Assembly: GCF_004342485.1 (NCBI RefSeq)
Contig: NZ_SMBU01000002.1
Location: 1 to 64,000 of the forward strand
Direction of reading: 5' to 3'
DNA length: 64,000 bases
Source: Roseateles saccharophilus
GTDB lineage: Bacteria > Pseudomonadota > Gammaproteobacteria > Burkholderiales > Burkholderiaceae_C
Shown: positions 31,673 through 41,903 of the stretch, one piece after another
How the letters are laid out: each line of letters begins with the position of its first letter
Numbering within the stretch: the stretch's first letter is position 1
Notes under the pieces: generated by a model
The model's database searches: none
What the model saw: the letters and a program-made list of their open reading frames with translations, nothing else
What the model was told of the DNA's origin: nothing
Program-made: the position numbers and the translations under genes

Positions 31673-32656
31673 ATGAAGTTCACCCTGCCTCGACTTTCCC
31701 TGGCCCTGATGCTCGTCTGTGGCGCGGCCCAGGCGCTGGCTCAGTCCCAGCCCGCGGTGATCTTCGACATGGGCGGCAAGTTCGACAAATCCTTCAACCA
31801 GGCCGGCTACCAGGGTGCCGAGCAGTGGAAGAAGGAAACCGGCAAGGCCTATCTCGAGTTCGAGATCAGCAACGACACCCAGCGCGTGCAGGCCATCCGC
31901 CGCATGGCCGAGCGCGGCGCCAGTCCCATCATCAGCATCGGTTTCGCGCAGGCGTCGGCGCTGCAGCAGGTGGCCAAGGACTTTCCCAAGACCCACTTCG
32001 CCATCATCGACGCCAAGGTCGACCTGCCGAATGTGCAGTCCCTGCTGTTCAAGGAACACGAGGGCAGCTACCTCGTCGGCGCAATGGCCGCCCTGGTCAG
32101 CAAGACCGGCAAGGTCGGCTTCGTCGGCGGCATGGACATCCCGTTGATCCGCAAGTTCCAGTGCGGCTACGAGCAGGGTGCCAAGGCGACCCAGCCCAAG
32201 ATCGAGGTGTTCTCGAACATGACGGGCACCACGTCCACCGCCTGGAACGACCCCACGCGTGGCGGCGAGCTGGCCAAGGCCCAGTTCGCCAAGGGTTCGG
32301 ACATCGTCTTCGCCGCGGCCGGCGGCACCGGCATCGGCGTCTACCAGGCCGCCAAGGACGCCGGCAAGCTGGCCATCGGCGTGGACAGCAACCAGAACCA
32401 CATCCAGCCCGGCACGATGCTGACCTCCATGGTCAAGCACGTCGACGTGGCCGTCTACAACGTGCTCAAGGGCTGGAAGCCCGGCGTCAGCGTGCTGGGC
32501 CTGAAAGAAGGCGGCGTCGACTACGCGCTGGACGAGAACAACGCCAAGCTCATCACGCCGCAGCTGAAGGCCAAGGTCGAGGCGATCAAGGCCGACATCG
32601 TGTCCGGCAAGGTCAAGGTGGCCGACTACATGGCCGACAACGCCTGCAAGTTCTGA
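31673..32656 (+). CDS. BMP-family nucleoside-binding protein of an ABC importer
   Basis: A 327-residue periplasmic binding protein of the PnrA/BMP group that captures nucleosides. It has signal peptide MKFTLPRLSLALMLVCGAAQ with cleavage near ALA-Q; the only Cys in the signal does not form a good lipobox. Family blocks: DMGGKFDKSFNQAGYQG, the EGSYLVGAMAA segment, VGFVGGMDIPLIRKF and FAAAGGTGIGVYQAA, with Trp in TAWNDPTRG. It is the first gene of a run encoding importer and nucleoside-degrading enzymes, which supports the substrate. A TACAAT at 31633-31638 is a possible -10 box, without a good -35. Confidence 0.93.
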   Translation: MKFTLPRLSLALMLVCGAAQALAQSQPAVIFDMGGKFDKSFNQAGYQGAEQWKKETGKAYLEFEISNDTQRVQAIRRMAERGASPIISIGFAQASALQQVAKDFPKTHFAIIDAKVDLPNVQSLLFKEHEGSYLVGAMAALVSKTGKVGFVGGMDIPLIRKFQCGYEQGAKATQPKIEVFSNMTGTTSTAWNDPTRGGELAKAQFAKGSDIVFAAAGGTGIGVYQAAKDAGKLAIGVDSNQNHIQPGTMLTSMVKHVDVAVYNVLKGWKPGVSVLGLKEGGVDYALDENNAKLITPQLKAKVEAIKADIVSGKVKVADYMADNACKF

Positions 32657-32666
32657 TCGCCTCGCG

Positions 32667-32891
32667 ATGAACAAGCGTGTGCTGGTGGCCGCGCTGACGG
32701 CCTTCGTTCTTGGCGGGCTGACCCTGCTGCTCTGCTTCGAGGGCTCGGCCTGGCTGCTCTCGCAGCTGGAGGTGCTGTCGCCGCAGGCGCACCGGTGGTT
32801 GCGCGTCGCGCAGCCGCTGATCGGCGCGCTGCCTGCCGTGTTCGGTCTGTTGTTGTGGCGTCGGCGTCGCCGCGAGGAGCCGTCCGAATGA
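32667..32891 (+). CDS. Small membrane protein within the nucleoside ABC operon
   Basis: A 74-residue protein with two predicted membrane helices (about residues 8-30 and 47-64) and a basic-acidic tail RRRRREEPSE. It lies between the binding protein and the ATPase; its stop overlaps the ATPase ATG in an ATGA, which supports translation. I do not recognise the family. It may be an accessory subunit or simply a hitch-hiker. Confidence 0.7.
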   Translation: MNKRVLVAALTAFVLGGLTLLLCFEGSAWLLSQLEVLSPQAHRWLRVAQPLIGALPAVFGLLLWRRRRREEPSE

Positions 32892-34429
32892 GCACTAACG
32901 CGGCGGCCGTCCGCCTGCAAGGCATCTCCAAGCGCTTCGGCGCCGTGCAGGCCAACCGCGAGGTGTCGTTCGACATCGCCGCGGGCAGCGTGCATGGCCT
33001 GGTCGGCGAGAACGGCGCCGGCAAGAGCACGCTGATGGCCATCCTGTACGGCTACTACCACGCCGATGCTGGGCATATCGAAGTCGACGGCCGCCAGGTC
33101 CACATCACGAACTCGCAGCAGGCCATCGGCCTGGGCATCGGCATGGTCCACCAGCACTTCATGCTGGTCGACACGCTGAGCTGCCTGGAAAACATCATGC
33201 TGGGTGCCGAGGGTGGCTTCTTCCTCGGCGCCTCCAAGGCCAGGGTGCGGGAGAAGCTGGAAGCGCTGATGGCCGAGACCGGCCTGCAGGTGCGACTGGA
33301 CGCTCTCGTCGGCGAACTGCCCGTGGGCGAGCTGCAGCGCCTGGAAATCCTGAAGGCGCTGTACCGCGGCGCCCGCATCCTGATCCTGGACGAGCCCACC
33401 GCGGTGCTGACGCCGCAGGAGACCGACCAGCTCTTCGTCACGCTGCGCCGGCTGAAGGAGCGCAGCACGACGATCATCCTCATCACCCACAAGCTCAGGG
33501 AAGTGATGAACCTGTGCAGCACCGTCACGGTGATGCGCGCCGGTCAGGTCGTCGAGACGCGGCCGATTGCCGATTGGAGCGAGGAATCACTGGCCGAGTC
33601 CATGGTCGGCCGCAAGGTCACGCTAGGCCGCCCCGAGGGCATGGAAGTGCATGCCGGCGAAGTGCGCCTGCAGGCCAGCGGCCTGAGCTTGAAGCACGCC
33701 AACGGCGTGCCGGCGCTGAAGGATGTGAGCCTGACGCTGAAGGCGGGAGAAATCGTCGGCGTGGCCGGCGTGTCGGGCAATGGCCAGAGCGAGCTGCTGG
33801 AGGTGCTGTCCGGCTTGCGCGCGCCCGAGGGCGGCCGCATGGATTTGGGCGGCCAGGCCTTCACGCCCGAGACCTGGCTGGACACGGCCCAGGCCCGGCC
33901 CTTGCGCCTGGCTCATGTGCCCGAGGACCGGCATGCGGTCGGACTGGTCATGAGCTTCCCGGCCTGGGAGTCGGCCGTGCTGGGCTACCAGGACCTGCCC
34001 AAATACCGGCGCGGCGCCTCGATGAACCACGCCGCGATGCGCGAGGCCACGCGTGCGATGCAGGAGCGCTTCGATGTGCGCCCGCGCGACGAGAACCTGG
34101 GCTCTGCCAAGTTCTCCGGCGGCAACCAGCAGAAGCTCATCCTCGCCCGCGAGATCGGCGAGCAGCCGACCGTGCTGCTGGTGGGCCAGCCCACGCGCGG
34201 CGTCGACATCGGCGCCATCGAATTCATCCACCACCAGCTGCGGGCGCTGCGCGATGCCGGCTGCGCGGTGCTGCTGGTCAGCAGCGAGCTGGATGAGATC
34301 CTGGCGCTGGCCGACCGGGTCGTCGTCATGAACTGCGGCCGCATCACCGGCGAGCTGGCCATCGAGGACTGCGACGAGAAACGCCTCGGCCTGCTGATGG
34401 CCGCACAAGAAGAAAGGGTGGCCGCATGA
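32888..34429 (+). CDS. Nucleoside ABC transporter, tandem ATP-binding protein
   Basis: A 513-residue protein with two ABC domains, like YufO/RbsA. Domain 1: Walker A GENGAGKSTLM, signature region LPVGELQRLEILKAL and Walker B LILDEPTAVLTP. Domain 2 is degenerate as in relatives: GVSGNGQSELLEV, signature KFSGGNQQKLILARE and LLVGQPTRGVDIGAIE, with Gln in place of the catalytic Glu. It powers uptake through the two permeases that follow. An 85-base gap containing a repeat separates it from the first permease. Confidence 0.95.
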   Translation: MSTNAAAVRLQGISKRFGAVQANREVSFDIAAGSVHGLVGENGAGKSTLMAILYGYYHADAGHIEVDGRQVHITNSQQAIGLGIGMVHQHFMLVDTLSCLENIMLGAEGGFFLGASKARVREKLEALMAETGLQVRLDALVGELPVGELQRLEILKALYRGARILILDEPTAVLTPQETDQLFVTLRRLKERSTTIILITHKLREVMNLCSTVTVMRAGQVVETRPIADWSEESLAESMVGRKVTLGRPEGMEVHAGEVRLQASGLSLKHANGVPALKDVSLTLKAGEIVGVAGVSGNGQSELLEVLSGLRAPEGGRMDLGGQAFTPETWLDTAQARPLRLAHVPEDRHAVGLVMSFPAWESAVLGYQDLPKYRRGASMNHAAMREATRAMQERFDVRPRDENLGSAKFSGGNQQKLILAREIGEQPTVLLVGQPTRGVDIGAIEFIHHQLRALRDAGCAVLLVSSELDEILALADRVVVMNCGRITGELAIEDCDEKRLGLLMAAQEERVAA

Positions 34430-34514
34430 AGCGAGCCGAGCGCTGGGCCGCTCCCGAGCCGGCTCGCATCCCCGCGGGGGATCGTCGGCGGTACTCCGCC
34501 GGCGAGGGGCAGAC
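34430..34514. repeat. Dispersed intergenic repeat, copy B
   Basis: The block 34435-34467 is 30/33 identical to the minus strand of 27380-27412. It is followed by the hairpins ATCCCC/GGGGAT (34468-34482) and CGGCGG/CCGCCG (about 34486-34502). The element occupies the whole gap between the ATPase and permease genes, so the transcript probably carries these stems. Confidence 0.55.
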
Positions 34515-35624
34515 ATGAGCCAGCCCATCCAATTGCCCCGCTGGATCGACATCGGCCTGCTGCCGCTGTGGAACCTCGCCATCGCGCTGGTCGTGGCCGG
34601 CCTCGTCGTCATGATCATCGGCCACAGCCCCTGGCAGGCGCTGACCGTGCTGCTGAACGGCGCCCTGGGCAGCGTGCGTGGCCTGGGCTATTCGCTGTAC
34701 TACGCGACGACCTTCATCTTCACCGGCCTTGCGGTGGCGGTGGCCATCCATGCCGGCCTGTTCAACATCGGCGGCGAGGGCCAGGCGACGCTGGGCGGCG
34801 TGGGCGTGGCCCTGGTCGCGCTGTGGCTGGGCGCCAAGCTGCCGGCCATCGTCATGCTGCCGCTGCTGGTCGTCGCCGCCGCGCTGTTCGGCATGCTGTG
34901 GGCGGCGCTGCCGGCCTGGCTGCAGGCCTGGCGCGGCAGCCACATCGTCATCACGACGATCATGTTCAACTTCCTCGCCGCCGGCCTGAACGGCTATCTG
35001 CTGGTGAACTGGCTGCGCCCGGCCGACAGCATGGCGGTGGAGTCTGCCGAGTTCGCCGACAGCGCGCGCATGCCGGCCCTGCACCAGATCGCCGCCGCCT
35101 TCGGGCTTGAGCTGCCCTCGTCGCCGCTGAACCTCAGCCTCGTCATCGCGCTGCTTGCCTGCGTCTTCGTCGGCTGGTTCCTGTGGCGCAGCGCGGCTGG
35201 CTATGCGGTGCGCGCCGTCGGTAGCGCGCCGCGCGCGGCCCACTACGCCGGCATCCGCCCACGCGCCCAGGTGCTGCTGGCCATGGCCATCTCCGGCGCG
35301 CTGGCCGGCATGGTGGGCATCAACGAGATCTCGGGTGTGCAGGGCAAGCTGACGCTGGACTTCGTCGCCGGCGCCGGCTTCACCGGCATCGCCGTGTCGC
35401 TGATGGGCCGCAACCATCCGATCGGCATCGTGCTGGCCTCGCTGCTGTTTGGCGTGCTCTACCAGGGCGGCGTCGAGGTGAGCTTCGAACTGCAGGGCTT
35501 CAGCCGCGAGATGGTCGTCACGGCCCAGGGCCTGATCGTGCTGTTCTCCGGCGCGATGGCCACCGTCAGCGCGCCGCTGTTCGCGCGGGTCTACGCGAAA
35601 TTCAAGGGAGGCCGCCATGGATGA
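34515..35624 (+). CDS. Nucleoside ABC transporter permease (YufP-like)
   Basis: A 369-residue inner membrane permease of the BPD_transp_2 family with about nine to ten helices. The diagnostic NIGGEGQATLGGVGVAL motif is near residue 80, and AGIRPRAQVLLAMAISGAL and AGAGFTGIAVSLMGRNHPIG follow. It forms the membrane channel with the next gene product, whose start overlaps its end by eight bases. The upstream neighbour is the ATPase. Confidence 0.94.
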   Translation: MSQPIQLPRWIDIGLLPLWNLAIALVVAGLVVMIIGHSPWQALTVLLNGALGSVRGLGYSLYYATTFIFTGLAVAVAIHAGLFNIGGEGQATLGGVGVALVALWLGAKLPAIVMLPLLVVAAALFGMLWAALPAWLQAWRGSHIVITTIMFNFLAAGLNGYLLVNWLRPADSMAVESAEFADSARMPALHQIAAAFGLELPSSPLNLSLVIALLACVFVGWFLWRSAAGYAVRAVGSAPRAAHYAGIRPRAQVLLAMAISGALAGMVGINEISGVQGKLTLDFVAGAGFTGIAVSLMGRNHPIGIVLASLLFGVLYQGGVEVSFELQGFSREMVVTAQGLIVLFSGAMATVSAPLFARVYAKFKGGRHG

Positions 35625-36582
35625 AGTCCTGATCGCCTCGGTGATCGCGTCCACGCTGCGCGTCAGCGCGCCGCTGCTGCTGTGCGCGATGGCGGGGGTG
35701 CTGTCCGAGCGTGCGGGCGTCGTCGACCTTGGCCTGGAAGGCAAGATGCTGTTCGCCGCCTTCGCTGCTGCGGCGACGGCCTCGGTCGCGCATTCCACCG
35801 CCTGCGGCTTGATGGCCGCCATCGCCGTCGCCAGCGCGGCGTCGATGCTGCACGGCTTTGCCTGCGTGACGAATCGCGGCGACCAGGTCGTCTCCGGCGT
35901 CGCGCTGAACATGATTGCCGCCGGCCTGACCGTCGTGCTGGGCATCGCCTGGTTCCAGCAGGGCGGGCAGACGCCGCCCATCGAGGCCGACGTGCGCCTG
36001 ACGGCACTGGCCAAGGGCTTTGCCGAGCCGCAGCCGGGCCACTGGTTCGCGTCCGTGTTCGGCCACGGCCTGCTGAGCCACAACCTGCTGGTCTATGTGG
36101 CCTTCCTGATGGTGGCTGTGGTCTGGTTCTTCCTGGAGCGCACGCGGCCGGGCCTGCGCCTGCGCGCGGTCGGCGAGAACCCGGCCATGGTCGAGGCCGC
36201 CGGCATGTCGGTCCAGGGTCTGCGCTACCAGGCGCTGCTGATGAACGGCGTGCTCTGCGGCCTCGCGGGCGCGTACCTGACGCTGGCGCAGAACGCGTCC
36301 TTCTCGCCCAATATGACGGCCGGCCGCGGCTTCATCGCGCTGGCCGCGATGATCTTCGGCAAGTGGAAGCCGCTGCCGACGATGGGCGCCTGCCTGCTGT
36401 TCGGCTTCCTGGACGCGATGGCCATCCGCCTGCAGGGCGTGCAGTTGCCAGGCATCGGCGAGGTGCCGGTGCAGCTGATCCAGGCATTGCCCTATATCTT
36501 GACGGTCGTGCTGCTCGCTGGCTTCATTGGCTCCGCCGTTGCGCCGCAGGCGCTGGGCCGCCCTTACGTGAAGGAGCGCTGA
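35617..36582 (+). CDS. Nucleoside ABC transporter permease (YufQ-like)
   Basis: A 321-residue permease with about eight helices, the second half of the channel. The N-terminal RAGVVDLGLEGKMLFAAFAA corresponds to the NIG.EG motif of the partner; RAVGENPAMVEAAGMSVQGL and TAGRGFIALAAMIFGKWKPL are family landmarks. It overlaps the previous gene by eight bases, and the cytidine deaminase GTG begins two bases after its stop. Confidence 0.94.
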   Translation: MDEVLIASVIASTLRVSAPLLLCAMAGVLSERAGVVDLGLEGKMLFAAFAAAATASVAHSTACGLMAAIAVASAASMLHGFACVTNRGDQVVSGVALNMIAAGLTVVLGIAWFQQGGQTPPIEADVRLTALAKGFAEPQPGHWFASVFGHGLLSHNLLVYVAFLMVAVVWFFLERTRPGLRLRAVGENPAMVEAAGMSVQGLRYQALLMNGVLCGLAGAYLTLAQNASFSPNMTAGRGFIALAAMIFGKWKPLPTMGACLLFGFLDAMAIRLQGVQLPGIGEVPVQLIQALPYILTVVLLAGFIGSAVAPQALGRPYVKER

Positions 36583-36583
36583 C

Positions 36584-37000
36584 GTGGAACTGAGCCAAGA
36601 CCTGCTGGACAAGCTGCTCGCCGAGTCGCTGCGTGCCCGCGAGTTCTCGCATTCGCCATATTCGAAGTACAAGGTCGGCGCCGCCATCCTCGACGAGCAG
36701 GGTCGCATCCACATCGGCGCCAACATGGAGAACGCTTCCTACCCGCAGGGCTGGTGCGCCGAACCCTCGGCGTTGACGGCCATGATCATGGCCGGCGGCA
36801 AGCGTGTCCTGGCCGTGCTGGTGACGGGCCCGGGCCCGGACATCATCACTCCCTGCGGCGGCTGTCGCCAGAAGCTGCGGGAGTTTGCCGTGCCCGAAGA
36901 GCTTGTCATCATCGCCGGCGATCCTGGCGGCATCCGCCAACGCTGGACTCTGGCCGAACTGCTGCCCCACAGCTTCGGGCCCAGTCACTTGAATTTCTGA
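36584..37000 (+). CDS. cdd: Cytidine deaminase
   Basis: A 138-residue homotetrameric-type deaminase converting cytidine or deoxycytidine to the uridine form. Zinc ligands and catalytic Glu are in MENASYPQGWCAEPSAL (Cys and the CAE Glu) and in TPCGGCRQKLREF (two Cys). The start is GTG 36584, immediately after the permease. Placement after the importer shows that imported cytidine is directed to catabolism. Confidence 0.95.
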   Translation: MELSQDLLDKLLAESLRAREFSHSPYSKYKVGAAILDEQGRIHIGANMENASYPQGWCAEPSALTAMIMAGGKRVLAVLVTGPGPDIITPCGGCRQKLREFAVPEELVIIAGDPGGIRQRWTLAELLPHSFGPSHLNF

Positions 37001-37008
37001 GGTTTCCC

Positions 37009-37845
37009 ATGATCGACAACAAGACCCTCGACGTCGCGATCGCCGCGAGCGTCGAGAAGCTGCAATCCCTGTTCGGCACTGCGCCCGAAGTCGCCGTCGT
37101 GCTCGGCTCCGGCTGGGCTGGCGCGGTCAGCCACGTGCGGGACGCGAAGAACCTGTCCTATACCGAGCTGCCGGCCTTCCCGCAGCCCAGGGTCGAGGGC
37201 CATGTCAACGAGATCGTCGTCGGTCACATCGGCGGCCAGCGCGTCGTCATGCTGCGCGGCCGGGCCCACACCTACGAGAGCGGCGAGTGCACCGGCATGG
37301 CCGGCGCGCTGCGCACGCTCAAGTCCTGGGGCGTGAAGCTGCTCGTGCAGACCAATGCCTCTGGCTCGCTGCGCGGCCACATGCCGCCCGGCAGCCTGAT
37401 GCTGATCGCCGACCACATCAACGCGCCGCAGCGCAGCCCGCTCGTCGGCGAGCAGGGCAGCCACCGCTTCGTCGACATGGTCAACGCCTATGACGGCGAG
37501 CTGCGCAAGCATGCGCTGCTGCTCGCCAAGCGCGAGAACCTGATGCTGGGCGAGGGCGTGTACTGCTGGGCGCTGGGCCCGCAGTTCGAGACGCCGGCTG
37601 AGATCCGCATGTTCGCGGCCTGGGGCGCCGATGCCGTCGGCATGAGCACCGTGCCTGAGACCATCCTGGCCCGCCACGCCGGCCTCAAGGTGATGGGCAT
37701 CGCGCTGATGACCAATATGGCCGCGGGCTTGTCCGCCGAGGCGCTGACGCACGACCTGACGCTGAAGCAGGCCCAGGCCTCCGGCGAGCGCGCTGCAGCC
37801 TTCCTGGCCGCCTTGGTCGCCAGCCTCAAGGATGTGACGTTGTGA
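37009..37845 (+). CDS. Purine nucleoside phosphorylase
   Basis: A 278-residue PNP of the trimeric PNP/MTAP family, which splits purine nucleosides with phosphate into base and (deoxy)ribose 1-phosphate. Motifs: VVLGSGWAGAV near the N-terminus (phosphate-binding Ser), MLRGRAHTYESGECTGM, VQTNASGSLRGHMPPGSLML, GPQFETPAEIRMFAAWGADA and VGMSTVPETILARHAGL, with the purine-site NMAAGL near residue 240. The downstream deoC starts after a 71-base gap in which I see no feature. Phosphopentomutase (deoB) is not in the window although the pathway needs it. Confidence 0.93.
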   Translation: MIDNKTLDVAIAASVEKLQSLFGTAPEVAVVLGSGWAGAVSHVRDAKNLSYTELPAFPQPRVEGHVNEIVVGHIGGQRVVMLRGRAHTYESGECTGMAGALRTLKSWGVKLLVQTNASGSLRGHMPPGSLMLIADHINAPQRSPLVGEQGSHRFVDMVNAYDGELRKHALLLAKRENLMLGEGVYCWALGPQFETPAEIRMFAAWGADAVGMSTVPETILARHAGLKVMGIALMTNMAAGLSAEALTHDLTLKQAQASGERAAAFLAALVASLKDVTL

Positions 37846-37916
37846 GCGCCGCACGACCGCCCGAAGGTGGTTCAGCTCCCGCTTGGCGGGACAGCGCGCA
37901 GCGCGAAGGGTGCACC

Positions 37917-38681
37917 ATGAATACCGAGCTGCAAGCCGCGGCCCGCACGGCGCTGGCCTGCCTGGACCTGACCAGCCTCAACGACGCCGACACGGCCGCC
38001 GACATCGACGCGCTCTGCAAGCGCGCGCAGACGGTGCATGGCAACGTCGCCGCCGTCTGCGTCTGGCCGCGCTTCGTCGCCCAGGCGCGTGCCGCGCTGC
38101 CGGCGGCGATCAAGGTCGCCGCGGTCGCCAACTTCCCCGACGGGGCGCTTGATGTACAGCGCGCGCTGGCCGACGTCGCCGAGATCGCCCAGGCCGGAGG
38201 TGACGAGGTCGATGTGGTCCTGCCTTACCGCGCGCTGCTGGCCGACCATTCCACCGAGGTCGCCGAGTTCCTGTCCGAAGTGCGTTTCGCCAGTCGCCCG
38301 CTGACGCTGAAGGTCATCATCGAATCCGGCGAACTCGGCACGTCCGAGCGCGTCGCCCAAGCCACGCGCATGGCCCTGGCCGCGGGGGCCGATTTCGTGA
38401 AGACCAGCACCGGCAAGACCAGGACCGGTGCCACCCCAGAAGCTGCCGCCGTGATGCTGAAGGAGATCAAGGCCAGCGGCCTGTCCGCCGCCGGCTTCAA
38501 GGCCTCGGGCGGCGTGCGCTCGGTGGCGGATGCGGCGGGTTATATCGCCCAGGTCCAGGCCGCCCTCGGCGCCGAAGCCCTCAACCCGCAGCGCCTGCGC
38601 TTTGGCGCGAGCGGCCTGCTGACCGACATCGAAGCCGTCCTGTCCGGCGCCGAATCGGCCGCCGTCACAGCGGCCTACTGA
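37917..38681 (+). CDS. deoC: Deoxyribose-phosphate aldolase
   Basis: A 254-residue class I aldolase cleaving 2-deoxyribose 5-phosphate to acetaldehyde and glyceraldehyde 3-phosphate. The Schiff-base Lys is in DFVKTSTGK; VAAVANFPDG, GGDEVDVVLPYRALL, KVIIESGELG and GFKASGGVRSVADA (second active-site Lys) are all present. It completes deoxynucleoside degradation together with the phosphorylases encoded on each side. Confidence 0.96.
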   Translation: MNTELQAAARTALACLDLTSLNDADTAADIDALCKRAQTVHGNVAAVCVWPRFVAQARAALPAAIKVAAVANFPDGALDVQRALADVAEIAQAGGDEVDVVLPYRALLADHSTEVAEFLSEVRFASRPLTLKVIIESGELGTSERVAQATRMALAAGADFVKTSTGKTRTGATPEAAAVMLKEIKASGLSAAGFKASGGVRSVADAAGYIAQVQAALGAEALNPQRLRFGASGLLTDIEAVLSGAESAAVTAAY

Positions 38682-38683
38682 CC

Positions 38684-39994
38684 ATGCTCGCCCAAGAAAT
38701 CATCCGCGCCAAGCGCGACGGCCAGGCGCTGAACGAAGCGCAGATCAAGCACTTCGTCCGCGGCCTTGTCGACAACTCATGGAGCGAAGGCCAGGTGGCT
38801 GCGCTCGGCATGGCCGTGTTCCTCAGGGGCATGGGTCGCGACGAAGCCGTGCTGCTGACCCGCGCGATGATGAACTCCGGCCGCGTGATGCGCTGGCCCG
38901 ACATGCCCGGCCCCGTGCTGGACAAGCACAGCAGCGGCGGCGTGGGCGACAAGGTCAGCCTGATGCTGGCGCCCATGGTGGCGGCCTGCGGCGGCTACGT
39001 GCCGATGATCGCGGGCCGCGGCCTGGGCCACACCGGTGGCACGGTCGACAAGCTCGAAGCCATCCCCGGCTACACGACGACGCCCGACCCTTTAAGGTTC
39101 GACCAGATCGTGCGCAGCCTGGGTTGCGCCATCATCGGCCAGACCGCCGATCTCGCCCCTGCCGACAAGCGCTTCTACGCGACGCGCGATGTGACGGCCA
39201 CGGTCGAGAGCGTGCCGCTGATCACGGCCAGCATCCTGTCAAAGAAGCTGGCTGCCGGCCTCGAAGGCCTGGCCATGGACATCAAATGCGGCAACGGTGC
39301 GTTCGCGTCCACGCCCGAGTTCGCGCGCGAGCTGGCCGAGAGCATCGTCGCCGTTGCCGGTGGTGCCGGGCTCAGGACGCGTGCGCTGATCACCGACATG
39401 AACCAGATCCTGGGCAGCGACGTCGGCAACGCGCTGGAAATCGTCGAGACGATCCGCTACCTGAAGGGCGAGGCCCGCGAGCCGCGCCTGCACGAGGTCA
39501 CGCTGGCGCTGTGCGCCGAGATGCTGGTGCTGGGCGGCCTCGCCGCCGACACGGCCGCCGCGCGTGTGAAGCTGCAGGCAGCGCTGGACTCCGGCGCCGC
39601 CGCGGAGAAGTTCGCGAAGATGGTCGTGGCCCTGGGTGGCCCGGCCGACCTGCTGGAGCGCCCGGCCGCCTACCTGGCCGCCGCGCCCGTCGTGAAGCCC
39701 GTGGCTGCGCCGCGCGCCGGCGTCATCACGACGATGGCGACCCGCGACCTCGGCGTGGCCATCGTCGAACTGGGCGGCGGCCGTCGCAAGGCCGGCGATG
39801 CCATCGACATGCGCGTCGGCTTCTCCGACGTGAAGCCGCTGGGCACGCGTGTCGCCGCCGGCGCGCCGCTGGCATTGATCCACGCAGCCGATGACGCCGC
39901 TGCCGACCGTGCCGTCGCGTCCTACCTGGCCGCAGTCACGCTGGGTGATGCCGACGTGGCCGCCACGCCTATGGTCATGGCGACAATAGGCTGA
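38684..39994 (+). CDS. deoA: Thymidine phosphorylase
   Basis: A 436-residue pyrimidine phosphorylase that releases thymine or uracil from deoxynucleosides. Motifs: [20 protein letters not shown] (phosphate site, family signature), [39 protein letters not shown] and [20 protein letters not shown]. It starts two bases after deoC, and its stop shares one base with the trmB start (TGATG). Confidence 0.96.
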   Translation: MLAQEIIRAKRDGQALNEAQIKHFVRGLVDNSWSEGQVAALGMAVFLRGMGRDEAVLLTRAMMNSGRVMRWPDMPGPVLDKHSSGGVGDKVSLMLAPMVAACGGYVPMIAGRGLGHTGGTVDKLEAIPGYTTTPDPLRFDQIVRSLGCAIIGQTADLAPADKRFYATRDVTATVESVPLITASILSKKLAAGLEGLAMDIKCGNGAFASTPEFARELAESIVAVAGGAGLRTRALITDMNQILGSDVGNALEIVETIRYLKGEAREPRLHEVTLALCAEMLVLGGLAADTAAARVKLQAALDSGAAAEKFAKMVVALGGPADLLERPAAYLAAAPVVKPVAAPRAGVITTMATRDLGVAIVELGGGRRKAGDAIDMRVGFSDVKPLGTRVAAGAPLALIHAADDAAADRAVASYLAAVTLGDADVAATPMVMATIG

Positions 39995-40695
39995 TGGAAG
40001 AGCAGAACAACAACCCACCGCAGAATCCACCGCGCCGCGCGATCAAGAGCTTCGTCACTCGCGCCGGCCGCATGGGCACGGGCCAGATCAAGGCCCTGGC
40101 CGAACTGGGCCCGAAGTTCGTGCTGCCCTACCAGGCCGAGCGCCTCGACGCCGAGGCGATCTTCGGCCGCAAGGCCCCGCTGGTGCTGGAGATCGGCTTC
40201 GGCATGGGCGGCGCGACGGCCGAGATCGCCGCCACGCTGCCCGACCACGACTTCATCGGCTGCGAGGTGCACGAGCCCGGCGTCGGCGCGTTGCTCAAGC
40301 TCATCGATGAGAAGCAGATCGCCAACATCCGCATCGTCCAGCACGATGCCGTCGAGGTGCTGCGCGACATGATCGGCCCCGAGCTGCTGGCCGGCGTGCA
40401 CATCTTCTTTCCCGACCCCTGGCACAAGAAGCGCCACAACAAGCGCCGCCTGATACAGCCGGAGTTCGTTGCCAAGCTCGTGCAACACCTGGCGCCCGGC
40501 GGCTATCTGCACTGCGCGACCGACTGGCAGCCCTATGCCGAACAGATGCTTGAAGTGCTGTCGGCCGAGCCGCATCTCCTGAACACCGCGGCCGGCTATG
40601 CTGACAAGCCCGCCTACCGCCCCCTGACCAAGTTCGAGAACCGTGGCATCAAGCTCGGACATGGCGTGTGGGACCTGGTGTTCAGGAAGCGCTGA
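39994..40695 (+). CDS. trmB: tRNA (guanine-N7-)-methyltransferase
   Basis: A 233-residue enzyme that makes m7G46 in the tRNA variable loop using S-adenosylmethionine. Motifs: SAM-binding [29 protein letters not shown], and the family block [20 protein letters not shown]. It begins in TGATG with deoA and ends in TGATG with coaBC, so three functionally unrelated genes are translationally chained. Confidence 0.96.
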   Translation: MEEQNNNPPQNPPRRAIKSFVTRAGRMGTGQIKALAELGPKFVLPYQAERLDAEAIFGRKAPLVLEIGFGMGGATAEIAATLPDHDFIGCEVHEPGVGALLKLIDEKQIANIRIVQHDAVEVLRDMIGPELLAGVHIFFPDPWHKKRHNKRRLIQPEFVAKLVQHLAPGGYLHCATDWQPYAEQMLEVLSAEPHLLNTAAGYADKPAYRPLTKFENRGIKLGHGVWDLVFRKR

Positions 40696-41903
40696 TGACA
40701 ACGAGCCCACTGCACGGCAAACACATCCTCCTCGCGATGACCGGCGGCATCGCCGGCTACAAGATCGCCGAGCTGACCCGCCTGTTCGTGAAGGGCGGGG
40801 CGACCGTGCAGGTCATGATGACCGAGGCGGCCGAGCAGTTCATCACCGCGGTGACTATGCAGGCGCTGTCCGGCCGCCCCGTCTACACCAGCCAGTGGGA
40901 TGCGCGGCCCGACAACAACATGGCCCACATCAACCTCAGCCGCGAGGCCGACCTGATGCTGGTGGCGCCGGCCAGCGCCGACGCCATCGCCGCGCTGGCC
41001 CAGGGCAGGGCGGACGAGCTCATCGGCCTGACCGCGCTGGCCCGCCGCATCCACGAATGCCCGCTGCTGGTCGTGCCCGCGATGAACCGCGAGATGTGGG
41101 CCCACCCGGCCACGCAGCGCAATGTCGCGCAGATCAAGGCCGATGGCGCCACCATCGTCGGCCCCGCCAACGGTGAGCAGGCCTGCCGAGAAACAGGTGA
41201 CGGCCGCATGCTGGAAGCACAGGAGATCTTCGACGATGTCGAGGCCTTCCTCGCGCCTAAGCCGCTGCGAGGCAAAAAGCTCCTCATCACGGCCGGCCCG
41301 ACCTTCGAGCCCATCGACCCGGTGCGCGGCATCACCAACCGCAGCAGCGGCAAGATGGGCTTCGCCATCGCCCGCGCCGCGGCCGAGGCCGGCGCCGAGG
41401 TCACGCTGGTGGCCGGCCCGGTGCACCTGGCCACACCGCGCGGCGTGCAGCGCATCGACGTGCAGTCGGCCCAGCAGATGTTCGATGCCGTGCTGCCGCT
41501 GGCCGCGCATCAGCACGCCTTCATCGCCACAGCCGCGGTCGCCGACTGGCGGCCCGCGCAGACGCACGAGCACAAGCTGAAGAAGGCCGAAGGCGGCGCC
41601 ACCGCGCCGACCCTTGCGATGGCCGAGAACCCCGACATCCTGGCCGCCGTGGCCAGGCTGCCCCAGCCGCCCTACTGCGTCGGCTTCGCCGCCGAAAGCG
41701 AGAAGCTGGCCGAGCATGCCGACGCCAAGCGCCGCCGCAAGGGCATTCCGCTCATCGTCGCCAACCTCGGCCCGGCCACCTTCGGCCGCGACGACAACGC
41801 GCTGCTGCTCATCGACGCGCAGGGCCGGCGCGAACTGCCCCGATCCGACAAGCTCAGCCTCGCGCGTGAGCTGATCCAAGAACTCTCGAAACGACTTTCC
41901 TGA
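40695..41903 (+). CDS. coaBC: Bifunctional phosphopantothenoylcysteine decarboxylase/synthetase
   Basis: A 402-residue fusion of coenzyme A synthesis. CoaC half (1-190): flavin-binding [11 protein letters not shown], catalytic His in [24 protein letters not shown] and the active Cys in [12 protein letters not shown]. CoaB half: [33 protein letters not shown], the AAVADWRP block and the conserved Lys stretch HKLKKAEGG. It condenses 4'-phosphopantothenate with cysteine and decarboxylates the product. The ATG shares a base with the trmB stop, and the TGA shares one with dut. Confidence 0.96.
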   Translation: MTTSPLHGKHILLAMTGGIAGYKIAELTRLFVKGGATVQVMMTEAAEQFITAVTMQALSGRPVYTSQWDARPDNNMAHINLSREADLMLVAPASADAIAALAQGRADELIGLTALARRIHECPLLVVPAMNREMWAHPATQRNVAQIKADGATIVGPANGEQACRETGDGRMLEAQEIFDDVEAFLAPKPLRGKKLLITAGPTFEPIDPVRGITNRSSGKMGFAIARAAAEAGAEVTLVAGPVHLATPRGVQRIDVQSAQQMFDAVLPLAAHQHAFIATAAVADWRPAQTHEHKLKKAEGGATAPTLAMAENPDILAAVARLPQPPYCVGFAAESEKLAEHADAKRRRKGIPLIVANLGPATFGRDDNALLLIDAQGRRELPRSDKLSLARELIQELSKRLS